The translations under genes and the position numbers were made by a program. A stretch of 64,000 bases of DNA, taken from Allomuricauda sp. (lineage in GTDB: Bacteria > Bacteroidota > Bacteroidia > Flavobacteriales > Flavobacteriaceae). A model generated the notes under the pieces. The model had not been told where the DNA came from and ran no database searches. It saw only the letters and a list, made by a program, of their open reading frames with translations. Location: positions 558,001-622,000 of the forward strand of contig NZ_JACESV010000001.1 in assembly GCF_013911645.1 (NCBI RefSeq), read 5' to 3'. Below are positions 33,105 to 42,411 of the stretch, one piece after another. Position 1 is the first letter of the stretch; every line of letters begins with the position of its first letter.

Positions 33105-33135
33105 AATGTCAACCCCAAAAAATGGGGTTGACATT
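33105..33135. other. Strong intergenic hairpin between lipoprotein and deacylase genes
   Basis: A perfect 12-bp stem (AATGTCAACCCC / GGGGTTGACATT) closes an A-rich 7-nt loop. On the minus strand no T-run follows, so it may act as an RNA stabiliser or attenuator that sets the expression of SusC/D genes above the deacylase. Confidence 0.65.
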
Positions 33136-33187
33136 TTTAATGCACATGAGAACAAAGTTATTCCCAAAGATCAATCAAAAAATGGCA

Positions 33188-34351
33188 TTAATCTTCAGAT
33201 TCGTATATAATCACGTTGTCAATATCAAAAGACTCCGGGGTTGCTCCAGATTGTATTTGAATCACCAACTGATACGAACGGACTCCTTTTAGATAGCCAC
33301 TATTGATTTCATACCACTGACCAGCTACAGCTTCAACATCATCACTAAAGATGCTAGCCAATTCAAGAACTTCTGTACCCGAATCTGTGACAATATTGGC
33401 ATAGGCATGTAAGCCGTCCAATTCTTCCCAGCTGGAATCTCCAAAAAACACCTGAAAAGAAACCCCTGAGTTCTCTTGCCCTTCCGGAACCTCAACGGTA
33501 TCAAAAGTGATACGGATGGCCCCATCCGCATCTTCTGAGTGGAATCCTTGGGTTCCATCTGGGTATGCTTCGTAGTCTTCCAACAGCGAGAAAACCCCGA
33601 TACGCTCTGCCGAAAAGCCCAAACTGCTGCTACTTATATCGGTAATGGCAATGTATTCCGAATCAAAACCAAGTTCATTGTCCACGCCGTTGCCCGCCGC
33701 AATAAAATCTACATAAGGAGGTGCTTCTCCATTGATCAGATCCAAGGTTTCATCGTTACTGCCATTTCTATTGTAAGTAGCATCTTCTGCTCCAACCGGA
33801 ACTTCTTCAAAAGAGGTACCTCTAATTTTTTTTCCGGCTGGCTGAAAAAAGGATATGGAAAATTCCATTGCCTGGTTCGGAAAATATAGCTTGGACCTAT
33901 CCGTGGTGTCGCCCCCTTCGTTCTCATTGTTATCATTTAAGTCTGGAGAGGCACCACTATATGTTCCGTTGGGGCTTGTAACGGTTCCAACAAAAGACAT
34001 TGTTGAACCCAACGCTATATCTTCCTCGGTAAGCCCCAAAGCTTCAATAACTTGGCTAATGGGCAGTTCCAAATTATAAGGAAATTGCGTAACGGTTACA
34101 ATATTCTCTGCTGTAACATCTCCATAGGTGACCGAGAGAGAATAACTTATTGCATTCCCATTGGAGTCTACCAGTTGGGCGGATATCACATCGGAATCCA
34201 AGCTCAACACACTATAGCTGAGTTCCGGAGTTTCGTCGAACGATACAAACCCCCCTCTATCGGTAATATCTTCGAGCGTATTGTTCTCTTTGGAGCAACC
34301 TATCATCAATAACAGCCCCAATAAAAATGTTATGCTTTTACTTCTTTTCAT
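33188..34351 (-). CDS. SusE/F-position surface lipoprotein
   Basis: The 387-residue lipoprotein has lipobox Cys19 (MIGCSKE). It is beta-rich: an N-terminal Ig-like part (about 40-150) and a C-terminal jelly-roll-like domain (about 175-387). The C-terminal end (WYEINSGYLKGVRSYQLVIQ, ATPESFDIDNVIIYESED) resembles carbohydrate-binding-type sandwich domains. No family is confirmed. It follows SusD by 19 nt, the place of SusE/SusF ligand-binding proteins. Its ligand is likely the same as that of the SusC/D pair, which the downstream deacylase suggests is peptide- or amino-acid-like. Confidence 0.65.
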   Translation of the reverse strand: MKRSKSITFLLGLLLMIGCSKENNTLEDITDRGGFVSFDETPELSYSVLSLDSDVISAQLVDSNGNAISYSLSVTYGDVTAENIVTVTQFPYNLELPISQVIEALGLTEEDIALGSTMSFVGTVTSPNGTYSGASPDLNDNNENEGGDTTDRSKLYFPNQAMEFSISFFQPAGKKIRGTSFEEVPVGAEDATYNRNGSNDETLDLINGEAPPYVDFIAAGNGVDNELGFDSEYIAITDISSSSLGFSAERIGVFSLLEDYEAYPDGTQGFHSEDADGAIRITFDTVEVPEGQENSGVSFQVFFGDSSWEELDGLHAYANIVTDSGTEVLELASIFSDDVEAVAGQWYEINSGYLKGVRSYQLVIQIQSGATPESFDIDNVIIYESED

Positions 34352-34370
34352 AATAGAAATCTTTTGCTAA

Positions 34371-35987
34371 TTATTTAATGAAACCATCAGGATTGGTATC
34401 CCAGAATACTTTATCGTAATTGTTCTTCTGCGTAAGGGACAAGTTCCTTTCTACCTCTAATCTTGAATACGGGAAGCTTCGAGGAAATACAGGGTCATCA
34501 TCATCTATGGGTACTTGAATATTTGATGGATATCCGGTTCGCCTGTAAAAATTATAGGATTCCACAGAGTTTCCAAAAGCTGCCAAATAATACTCGGTCA
34601 TAATAATGTCCAACCTTTCTTCGTCTGTGGCTGCATTGGAGTAGTTAAGCAACACCTCATCTACATAAGCATCCACATCTGCACTTGTGGCAGCATAACT
34701 GGAATTTACGTCACCAAAGGCCAATACTTTGTCCATAGAGGCCCTGATCCCTGTTTCCAACAGTTTCGCTGGATTTCCATCTGTACCCAGCGTAATGGCT
34801 GCTTCGGCCCTTAAGAAACTAACATAAGATGAGGTAAGCAACGGCAAAATACCTGCTCCTCCTAAGTTATTGGTTGTGCTGGGAGCATCTACAAATTGAT
34901 CTTCATCAAAAGTTCCACCTCCTGGATAAATACCATATACGGTTCTTAGAAGATTATCTCCTCTGCCTACACGGCTTTCCCCGTGGTCGTACCCCCAATA
35001 TTGGTCACCTACGTAACAATAATCTACATCTGAATCACCTTGACAGGGCAAGTAAGGGGGGCCACTAAAAGGGTCTTCGTTGGATTGCCTGTATAGATAA
35101 TAACGTATGCGGGGATCAGGATTACTCTTAGATTCCTTGAGCATATTCATAAAGTAGTTACCTATGTACTGGTCAAAACCACTTACGTAAGCTCTTTGAA
35201 AATATTGGTGCCTACTTTCGGGCTCTTGTACTGTGCTGTAGGTATATTGAAAGTCCTCGTCTTGGGTATCGATTAGGTTTTGGGACAACAGCGCATTGAT
35301 CTCGCCCTGAATATCCGATACTCCTATATCTGCACTTGCCAATCTTGCCTGTACGAGGATTCTCAATTTAAAGGAATTTGCAAAGGCAATCCATTTGTCC
35401 TTATCACTGCCATAAAACAGGTCTGTGGAAAAATCGAAATTGGCTTCGTTGATTTCGGCAATGGCCTCATCAATATCGCTCAACACCATTTGATATAGTG
35501 CTGCACCTCCATCCAGCTCGGGATTGGGGTACTCTGCATTGTTCACGGCCTGGGAATAGGGAATAGCCCCTAGATAGTCGACCATGGTAACGGTTAGGTA
35601 TCCCATTAAAAGTTTGGCAATACCACTATGGAAGAGCAAGGTTTCATCCTCTTCTGCCAGTGTTACAATGGTTCTTACGTTGTTCAATGCTTCGTAGTAG
35701 GTATCCCATTCTTTACTTGTACCCCCATCCATTACACTTGTGGGGACAACATCTCCATACGTGTCCGTCATGGCTTCATAGCGCATAATATCATCGGTGT
35801 TGATGATCATCCACGTCATATAGTGTTGAAAAAGGTATTGTACCTCGTTGAGCATATATTCAGGATTTGCACTATCGGGTGTTAGATAGTTGGGGTTTTC
35901 CTGTAGGTCAAAATCTGAGACTTCACAACCCAAAAAGAGTAGTAAAGCCAGCGTGCTTATACTAAAGTATTTTACTATTTTTTGCAT
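34371..35987 (-). CDS. SusD-like outer-membrane lipoprotein
   Basis: The 538-residue protein has lipobox Cys21 (FLGCEVS). The SusD-like_2 pattern is visible: NPNYLTPDSANPEYMLNEVQ, then helical TPR-like segments. The C-terminal part YYLAAFGNSVESYNFYRRTG and FPRSFPYSRLEVERN is typical. It sits as a lid on the SusC barrel and captures the ligand. It is 21 nt after the SusC gene, the standard pair. The SusD-like_2 branch is found with non-glycan as well as glycan substrates. Confidence 0.9.
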   Translation of the reverse strand: MQKIVKYFSISTLALLLFLGCEVSDFDLQENPNYLTPDSANPEYMLNEVQYLFQHYMTWMIINTDDIMRYEAMTDTYGDVVPTSVMDGGTSKEWDTYYEALNNVRTIVTLAEEDETLLFHSGIAKLLMGYLTVTMVDYLGAIPYSQAVNNAEYPNPELDGGAALYQMVLSDIDEAIAEINEANFDFSTDLFYGSDKDKWIAFANSFKLRILVQARLASADIGVSDIQGEINALLSQNLIDTQDEDFQYTYSTVQEPESRHQYFQRAYVSGFDQYIGNYFMNMLKESKSNPDPRIRYYLYRQSNEDPFSGPPYLPCQGDSDVDYCYVGDQYWGYDHGESRVGRGDNLLRTVYGIYPGGGTFDEDQFVDAPSTTNNLGGAGILPLLTSSYVSFLRAEAAITLGTDGNPAKLLETGIRASMDKVLAFGDVNSSYAATSADVDAYVDEVLLNYSNAATDEERLDIIMTEYYLAAFGNSVESYNFYRRTGYPSNIQVPIDDDDPVFPRSFPYSRLEVERNLSLTQKNNYDKVFWDTNPDGFIK

Positions 35988-36008
35988 TTTGTTTCTTTTT
36001 AGGTAGGA

Positions 36009-39000
36009 TTAAAATGTTGCCGATATTCCTAAAGCGATCCTTCTTGTAGAGGGAACTGTACTATCCCCTTCGAGACCATCACTTTCGGGGTCGTAATTGG
36101 TATACTTGGGAAAATTTGGTGCTTTGTACCATAGGTTTCTTCCCGAAAGGGTAAAATCAATTCTTTGAAAGGGTAGGGCCTGCCCTTTTTTCTTTGTTAA
36201 GGTATATCCCAAGGAAACCTCCCTTATACGAAAAATAGAGGTATCCCACATGGCCAGATCGTTGGCATTGTAGTAATTGGAGTAAGAGATTCTACCCGGG
36301 TTCATTTGAAATGTATTGGGTATTTGGTCTCCGTTGGAATCCAATAGCGGCTCTCCCGTAGCATCATCTGCCAAATATCCGGGTATTACAAAAGCACCAT
36401 CCCTATCCTCGGTATCTTTTGTTACCCCACGCTGTAACATATTGCTTACGGCTGTTGAATATATTTCGCCTCCATGTCTGTACTCAATTTGGGCGGACAG
36501 CCTAAAGCCTTTGTAGCTAAAGGAATTTATATTGGTGAGTCGCCAATCGGCATTGGGATCTCCGATGACCTTATTGTCCAAACCAACATCGGTGCTAGTG
36601 ATCACCTCGCCTACCCTGGTACTGGAGCCGTTTCCGCTTATAAGCAGGTTCCCATTGTCATCTCTAAGGGCATAATCTCCCATAATAACTCCAAAGGGCT
36701 GACCCTCCACAGCATATCTGTCTTCTATAAGGTTGATATTTGCTCCCGTATCTGTTGTTTTAACTACCAATGACTCATCTGCCGTGAATATGTTTCGGAA
36801 GTTCCATTGGAAGTTTTCGTTCTTTATCAGGTCAATCCCCAAGTCCACTTCAATTCCTTTGTTATCAACCCTACCCAGGTTAATGAACTGTGTATCAAAC
36901 CCTGATGAACCTGCCAAAGGAGAGGCTACAATTTGGTCTTCGGAGATTCTCTTATAAATAGAGGTCTCCAATGTTAATCTATTGTTGAACATGTTGGTCT
37001 CCAAGCCTATCTCAAATTCCTTATGAAGCTCCGGGGCCAAATCTGGATTGGCATATCTGGTACTATACCTGTTGGTTACAGGATAGGAACCATCTGCCGC
37101 CGCAAACCTGAGGTTATCAATAATTAATGTGCTTCTGGTCCTATATGGGTTGGGATAACCGGAAGATGTTGCGTAGGCTCCTCTAATTTTAAGATAGTTG
37201 ACTACATTTCCTCCAAAATCAAAAGCAGAAGTAGGAACAAAGGATACCGAAGCACCTGGATAAAACAAAGATTGATTATCCCTTTCTACGGTACTTCCCC
37301 AATCGTTTCTTCCAGAAAGTGTTGCATACAGATAGCGTTTGTACGCAAACTGAAACTGTCCGAACACACCGGCAATGTTTTCATCTTCACTAGTATAGTC
37401 CGACTCGGTAATCGTATAGTTACTTGGCCTTAAAAAGCCATAAACAACCTGTCCATCGGAATCCGATGATCTACTTTGGTATCGAGTAAATCTGGAGTTT
37501 GCCCCAATCTGAGCCTCCAAATTCAGGTCTTCGGTAATGTTTTTGTTGAAACCAAGAATCATGGTCTGGTTAACGTCCACGTCCCTGTTGCTATCCAAAC
37601 GCAAGTATCCAATTTTAAAGGTATTGTCATCATACCCTCCCTTATTGGAATATTCAAAACCACTGAAATGCCCACTATCATAACCGGCCCTATAGATCAG
37701 GTTAAAATCATCGTTCAATTTGTAATTGGCATTGACTGTGCCGTAAACGTGTTCGACAATATCGTTGGTCCCGGTATTGTGTAACATCCACAACGGATTT
37801 GTATCATTTCTGTAATACACGGATTCACCGGTCAATGGGTTTTGATAGGGAAGTTCGGTCAAATCAATCCATCTAGGTTGATAATAAACTACGTTGAAGA
37901 TACTTTCACCATAAACCCTATTTACTTTTCGTGAAGAATAGTTAAGCGTGGCGGACAGATCTAACCTATCGGAAACCTGTGCCCGACCTCCAACGCTTAT
38001 ATTGAATCTTTTTAGGTCGTTGTGCTCAATAATACCTTTTTCATCCGTATACCCTGCCGAGATGTTAAATCCAACCTTTTCTTGGGAAGTGGCAACTGTA
38101 AGCGAATGGGTTGTACCAATTCCTGTTCTAAAAATGTTCCGCACGTTGTTTGGTTTCCCTGCAATGTTCAAGGTTGCACCTTCATATTCTGGAAAAATAT
38201 CGCTCAAAGGGGCATACGGGTGGTCCACTTCGCCTATATCCGAAAAGGCCGGTCCCCAATTGGATAAGAAGGTTGGCTGAAATTCCCCTTCCCCACCATT
38301 GGAGTAAGTATTTTGAAATTTAGGCAACTGGGATACGGTATTGGTATACACCGTGGTCGAATATGTGGCCGTGGTTTCGGCTTGCCCCACTTTGGCAGAG
38401 CCACTTTTGGTCTGGATCAAGATAACCCCGTTCCTACCCTCACTACCATAAAGTACCGAAGCATTAAATCCTTTTAAGATGCTCATACTTTCAATATCAT
38501 TTGGGTTGATATCCCGTAGCAATCCATTGAAAGGAACATCGTTTACCACAATCAAGGGATTATTGGAACCGGTAATCGATACATTCCCGCGTATTCTGAT
38601 CGGTGAGTCCGAACCGGTCTGCCCATCGGCGGGAGTAATTACAACACCGGCAATTTTTCCCTGTAAGGTTCGGGCCAAATCCGCCTCTGGGCGTTGCTCT
38701 ACCTCTTCGGACTTTACCTGGGAAATTGCGTAACCCAAGGCTTTTTTTGATTTTTTTATACCCTGAGCGGTAATCACAACCTCTTGTAGTGCCTGTGCCG
38801 TTTCTTTCAGCACAACATTTATGGTTGTTTGGTCGCCCACCTTAACATCCTTGGATTCAAAACCCATGTGGGTAAATTGAAGCACATTTTCCGGATAAGG
38901 TACGGTTATGCTGTACTTACCGTCAAAGTCGGTCGTGGTTCCTTTATTGGTGCCCTTTATCAATATTACCGCGTTCACCAATGGAAAACCCGACTCATCG

Positions 39001-39413
39001 CTCACCGTGCCGGAAACCTCAATCTGGGTTTGGCGGTTTCTAGGAGAACTTTTTTTGACCATTATGGTGTTGTCCGTGGTCAGAACAACATTCAAGTTCC
39101 CGGGCTCCAGACTTTTTTTGAGCAGTCTGTTGGTGCTTATCCTTCCCTTTTTTACAGGAATGGTCGGGTAGTCATCAAACATGCCCACCTCGTAAATAAA
39201 GCTGTAATCGGTCTGACTCATTATAAGATCAAAGACTTCATCCACCGTCATGGACTTATCAAACTCTATTTTAATACTAGAGTTCTGCGAAGCGAGGTCG
39301 TTTGGGGTGAAGCTAAAAACAGTTAGACAACATAAAAAAATGAATGTTCTCATAAGTAGTAGTAGAAGCTGGCTCCTGATCAGAAATCCAACTTTCGTTA
39401 GTTTAGTTTTCAT
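36009..39413 (-). CDS. SusC/RagA-type TonB-dependent transporter with STN domain
   Basis: The 1134-residue protein has an N-terminal signal and an STN (secretin/TonB short N-terminal) domain at about 55-118 (SMTVDEVFDLIMSQTDYSF). A carboxypeptidase-regulatory-like domain follows (about 130-210). The plug has the LQEVVITAQG start and SILKGFNASVLYGSEGRNG, and the 22-strand barrel ends in RIALGISATF. The STN domain passes a signal to an anti-sigma factor. Here that is surely the FecR gene directly upstream (39580-40719) with the divergent ECF sigma factor. It forms a transport pair with the SusD gene. Confidence 0.93.
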   Translation of the reverse strand: MKTKLTKVGFLIRSQLLLLLMRTFIFLCCLTVFSFTPNDLASQNSSIKIEFDKSMTVDEVFDLIMSQTDYSFIYEVGMFDDYPTIPVKKGRISTNRLLKKSLEPGNLNVVLTTDNTIMVKKSSPRNRQTQIEVSGTVSDESGFPLVNAVILIKGTNKGTTTDFDGKYSITVPYPENVLQFTHMGFESKDVKVGDQTTINVVLKETAQALQEVVITAQGIKKSKKALGYAISQVKSEEVEQRPEADLARTLQGKIAGVVITPADGQTGSDSPIRIRGNVSITGSNNPLIVVNDVPFNGLLRDINPNDIESMSILKGFNASVLYGSEGRNGVILIQTKSGSAKVGQAETTATYSTTVYTNTVSQLPKFQNTYSNGGEGEFQPTFLSNWGPAFSDIGEVDHPYAPLSDIFPEYEGATLNIAGKPNNVRNIFRTGIGTTHSLTVATSQEKVGFNISAGYTDEKGIIEHNDLKRFNISVGGRAQVSDRLDLSATLNYSSRKVNRVYGESIFNVVYYQPRWIDLTELPYQNPLTGESVYYRNDTNPLWMLHNTGTNDIVEHVYGTVNANYKLNDDFNLIYRAGYDSGHFSGFEYSNKGGYDDNTFKIGYLRLDSNRDVDVNQTMILGFNKNITEDLNLEAQIGANSRFTRYQSRSSDSDGQVVYGFLRPSNYTITESDYTSEDENIAGVFGQFQFAYKRYLYATLSGRNDWGSTVERDNQSLFYPGASVSFVPTSAFDFGGNVVNYLKIRGAYATSSGYPNPYRTRSTLIIDNLRFAAADGSYPVTNRYSTRYANPDLAPELHKEFEIGLETNMFNNRLTLETSIYKRISEDQIVASPLAGSSGFDTQFINLGRVDNKGIEVDLGIDLIKNENFQWNFRNIFTADESLVVKTTDTGANINLIEDRYAVEGQPFGVIMGDYALRDDNGNLLISGNGSSTRVGEVITSTDVGLDNKVIGDPNADWRLTNINSFSYKGFRLSAQIEYRHGGEIYSTAVSNMLQRGVTKDTEDRDGAFVIPGYLADDATGEPLLDSNGDQIPNTFQMNPGRISYSNYYNANDLAMWDTSIFRIREVSLGYTLTKKKGQALPFQRIDFTLSGRNLWYKAPNFPKYTNYDPESDGLEGDSTVPSTRRIALGISATF

Positions 39414-39579
39414 AAATTTGATTGTTATTAGTTAGTTTCTAAACAATTAATTAATAATGGTACAAAGGGGATGGTGTCATTTAACTTTGGCGAGTATGGC
39501 CCATCCCCACTTTTTAGTTTTTTCTATTCATTGGCATGCTTTGATTTTTAGGTTGTTTTTTTGAGTTATCATCTACATT

Positions 39580-40719
39580 TTATTTTAATATGACGGTTTT
39601 GTTTTTTATTTCATAGCTATCCAAAGAGCTGGACATGATTACGGACAGCACATCTTCAATACTTTGATTTTTTCTTAACACCCCTTTGAACCTTTTGTTT
39701 TCCAAGGATTTATTTTCAAAAACCACTTCCATATCATACCATCTGGAAAGTGTTTTCATAATATCCTTCAATGGTTTTTTCTTGAAGCTAAAAACACCCC
39801 TTTTCCAAGATGTCTCGGAAAAAACATCTACATCCGATACGGCAATGGCTCCAGTTTTTGTATTGAGCCTTGATTGCTCTCCGGGCACAATTTCCAAGGT
39901 TTGCTCTTCATGTTTTACCGCTACTTTCCCTTCCACCAAAGTGGTAAGCACGTCCGGCTCGTCCTTATAAGCCTTTATATTGAATTGTGTCCCCAAAACT
40001 TGAATTTCCTGTTTCTCATGGTACACTTTAAAGTCCGCTCCTTGGTGCTCGGTACTCGATGAAACATCAAAATAGGCCTCTCCATAAACCAAATGAACTA
40101 CTCTACTCTTTCCTTTTATAAAATGCACGGGGTACTTTAATTTGGATTCTGAGTTTAACCAAACAACAGTCCCGTCCGAGAGTGTAAGCGAAAATTGCCC
40201 TCCTCTTGGAACAGTTAGATAATTGTATTGAACTGCTTTTGTGCTGTTTTCTTTGGGGGAGTAGACTATTTGGTCTTCTTTCGCGCTTAAATTCTGTGTT
40301 TTGTAGTTGGCGTCCTTGCCAAGGGTTACATTCTCGCCATCCTCTAGAGTTAGAATTGCTGTGTTTTGCCCAGGTTCTATTTCATTGTTTACAATTATAG
40401 GCGTGGTCGGCTCTTCTGGGATAAACACTTTATCCTTGAAAATATATGCTGCCACTACCAAACCAGCAATCACAGCAGCATATTTTAAAATTGTCCGATA
40501 CTTGTGCCTATTTCCTGTTTTTTTGATTTGATCAAACAATTCATCATTATGCGCAAAGGTCTTTTTAGCATTTACATAATGGTTGATCTCAACAAAATCA
40601 TTGAAATATTTGAGGTTTTCCTCAGATTTTAGCCAATCCAACAATTCTTCGGACTCTTCCTCCGAAATTCTATTTTCAATTAATTTTAGAAGTAATTTAT
40701 CAACCTTAGTTTGATTCAT
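39580..40719 (-). CDS. FecR-family anti-sigma factor
   Basis: The 379-residue protein has an N-terminal cytoplasmic segment with DUF4880-like start (about 1-70), one membrane segment (about 77-94) and a FecR domain (about 145-270). It shows VPRGGQFSLTLSDGTVVWLN and the GEAYFDV strand. A C-terminal DUF4974 domain (about 300-379) contacts the STN domain. It senses the loaded SusC-type transporter and releases the ECF sigma at 40824-41360, which is coded divergently 104 nt away. The gene lies between the sigma gene and SusC, the usual arrangement. Confidence 0.92.
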   Translation of the reverse strand: MNQTKVDKLLLKLIENRISEEESEELLDWLKSEENLKYFNDFVEINHYVNAKKTFAHNDELFDQIKKTGNRHKYRTILKYAAVIAGLVVAAYIFKDKVFIPEEPTTPIIVNNEIEPGQNTAILTLEDGENVTLGKDANYKTQNLSAKEDQIVYSPKENSTKAVQYNYLTVPRGGQFSLTLSDGTVVWLNSESKLKYPVHFIKGKSRVVHLVYGEAYFDVSSSTEHQGADFKVYHEKQEIQVLGTQFNIKAYKDEPDVLTTLVEGKVAVKHEEQTLEIVPGEQSRLNTKTGAIAVSDVDVFSETSWKRGVFSFKKKPLKDIMKTLSRWYDMEVVFENKSLENKRFKGVLRKNQSIEDVLSVIMSSSLDSYEIKNKTVILK

Positions 40720-40823
40720 ATTTAATAATTATTTAATCTTATGACGCGGGAAGCTTTTGATACCCCCCTTCAAAAACCAAAAAGTTTTATTTTTTTATCA
40801 CTTTTTTAAAAAACACCCTCTTT

Positions 40824-41360
40824 TTGAAGCATAAAAATGAAATATTCATAATAAATTCCTTAAAAAGCGGAGATAAAAAAATCTTTGAACGCCTCTATTC
40901 GGATTACTACCAGAAATTATGTGCCTTTCTGCTCAACTATTGTCAAAATCGGGCAATTATTGAAGATGTAGTGCAAGATGTGTTCTTAAATCTTTGGATG
41001 AAACGCAAGGACATTCACATAAAAACATCCTTAAATGCATTTTTGTACAGGGCGGCATATAATAGATTAATGGACAAGTACAGGCACTTGAGGCTCAAGA
41101 ACGACATGCTGTCCTCTTACTACCATACTGCCGTGATTCTCGCTGCAGATGTCGACTCTGAAACATCCAAAAAAAAGATGAAGCTGTTGGAAAATTGTAT
41201 GGAAGAACTGCCAGAAAGATGCAAAGAAGTTTTTTATGCAAGTAAAATTCAAGGCTTGAACTACAAAGAACTTTCAGAGCGGTTCCAAATCTCCCTAAAA
41301 ACGGTGGAAGGGCACATTTCGAGGGCATATAGAATTTTAAAGGAATGTATGCAATTGTAG
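40824..41360 (+). CDS. ECF sigma-70 factor
   Basis: The 178-residue protein has sigma region 2 (about 22-90, YSDYYQKLCAFLLNYCQN, EDVVQDVFLNLW) and region 4 (about 120-175) with the HTH LNYKELSERFQISLKTVEGH. It lacks region 3, as ECF factors do. It would transcribe the SusC/D locus once freed by the FecR protein coded divergently. The intergenic 104 nt probably contain both promoters. The region 2-to-4 linker is short and charged. Confidence 0.93.
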   Translation: MKHKNEIFIINSLKSGDKKIFERLYSDYYQKLCAFLLNYCQNRAIIEDVVQDVFLNLWMKRKDIHIKTSLNAFLYRAAYNRLMDKYRHLRLKNDMLSSYYHTAVILAADVDSETSKKKMKLLENCMEELPERCKEVFYASKIQGLNYKELSERFQISLKTVEGHISRAYRILKECMQL

Positions 41361-41493
41361 AAATTTAAATAAGCGCACACTCCCTAAACCTTCTTTGATT
41401 TTTATAATAATTTAATATAAACACTTCTCCTTTTCCCAAGAACCATCAGTATCTTTAAGATTGTTTAGTTGTTAACCTTAAAATACTTGAAAT

Positions 41494-42069
41494 ATGAAAA
41501 AAATTCTTTTCCTAACAGGCGATTTTGCTGAAGACTATGAAACTATGGTCCCTTTTCAAATGCTCTTGATGGTGGGCTACGAAGTACATGCCGTATGCCC
41601 CGACAAGAAAAAGGGCGATACCATTAAAACCGCCATTCACGATTTTGAAGGCGACCAGACCTATACCGAAAAACCTGGTCATAATTTCGCGCTCAACTAC
41701 AGTTTTTCTGATGTTGACCCATCGGATTATGCCGGATTGGTCATTGCAGGCGGACGTGCTCCAGAGTATCTTCGTTTGAATCAGAAAGTATTGGACATAA
41801 CAAAGCACTTTTTTGATGAAAACAAACCTGTAGCCGCTGTTTGCCATGGCATACAAATACTTACCGCAGCAGGAGTGGTAAAAGGTCGAAAACTTACCGC
41901 TTATCCAGCAGTTGGACCAGAAGTAACCATTGCAGGCGGCGAATACCAAGATATTCCTGTGGATGGCGCTTATGTAGATGGCAACTTGGTAACATCCCCT
42001 GCATGGCCTGCGCACCCGGCCTTTATCCGCGAATTCTTAAAAGTGATGGGAGCCAAAATATCCATCTAA
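41494..42069 (+). CDS. DJ-1/PfpI-family protein
   Basis: The 191-residue cytoplasmic protein has the DJ-1/PfpI fold. The nucleophile elbow [10 protein letters not shown] gives Cys117 with His118, and [16 protein letters not shown] is the usual preceding strand-loop. PfpI-like members are described as proteases, deglycases or chaperones; the activity is disputed. No operon partner is present. A strong terminator follows 27 nt downstream. Confidence 0.88.
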   Translation: MKKILFLTGDFAEDYETMVPFQMLLMVGYEVHAVCPDKKKGDTIKTAIHDFEGDQTYTEKPGHNFALNYSFSDVDPSDYAGLVIAGGRAPEYLRLNQKVLDITKHFFDENKPVAAVCHGIQILTAAGVVKGRKLTAYPAVGPEVTIAGGEYQDIPVDGAYVDGNLVTSPAWPAHPAFIREFLKVMGAKISI

Positions 42070-42095
42070 TTCAATCCAAAAAATGATTTTAAACA

Positions 42096-42147
42096 GGATA
42101 GTATTGCCACATTTTAATGTTTTAGCAGTACTATCCTTTCTTTTTTT
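42096..42147 (+). terminator. Rho-independent terminator
   Basis: A 12-bp stem (GGATAGTATTGC / GCAGTACTATCC, one G-U pair) with a 17-nt loop is followed by TTTCTTTTTTT. It ends the PfpI-like gene. The remaining 264 nt to the TonB receptor hold its promoter region, with no clear site seen. Confidence 0.85.
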
Positions 42148-42411
42148 ACCCATGGTATTAATCGAACGTTCTATTGAACGGTTTCTCTATTTTTTTATTG
42201 AACTTGGCCTATATGAAAAGGAACAAATGACATCGGTTTAAAATTTAACCTAAAATTATGTTCCATTGTTTGACGTTTCACTCCATTTTGCCCGTAATTC
42301 ACTCCAAAATGGCATAAAGACCATCATTTTTACCAGTTCCGTGTTTTCTTTGCCTACAAATTAATCGAATTATCCTAAAATAGATTTAATATCATTAGTC
42401 ATCAATCAACT

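Noticed and set aside
38829..39326. 165-residue plus-strand reading frame
   Set aside because: It lies antisense within the SusC-type transporter, whose domains run continuously through the region.
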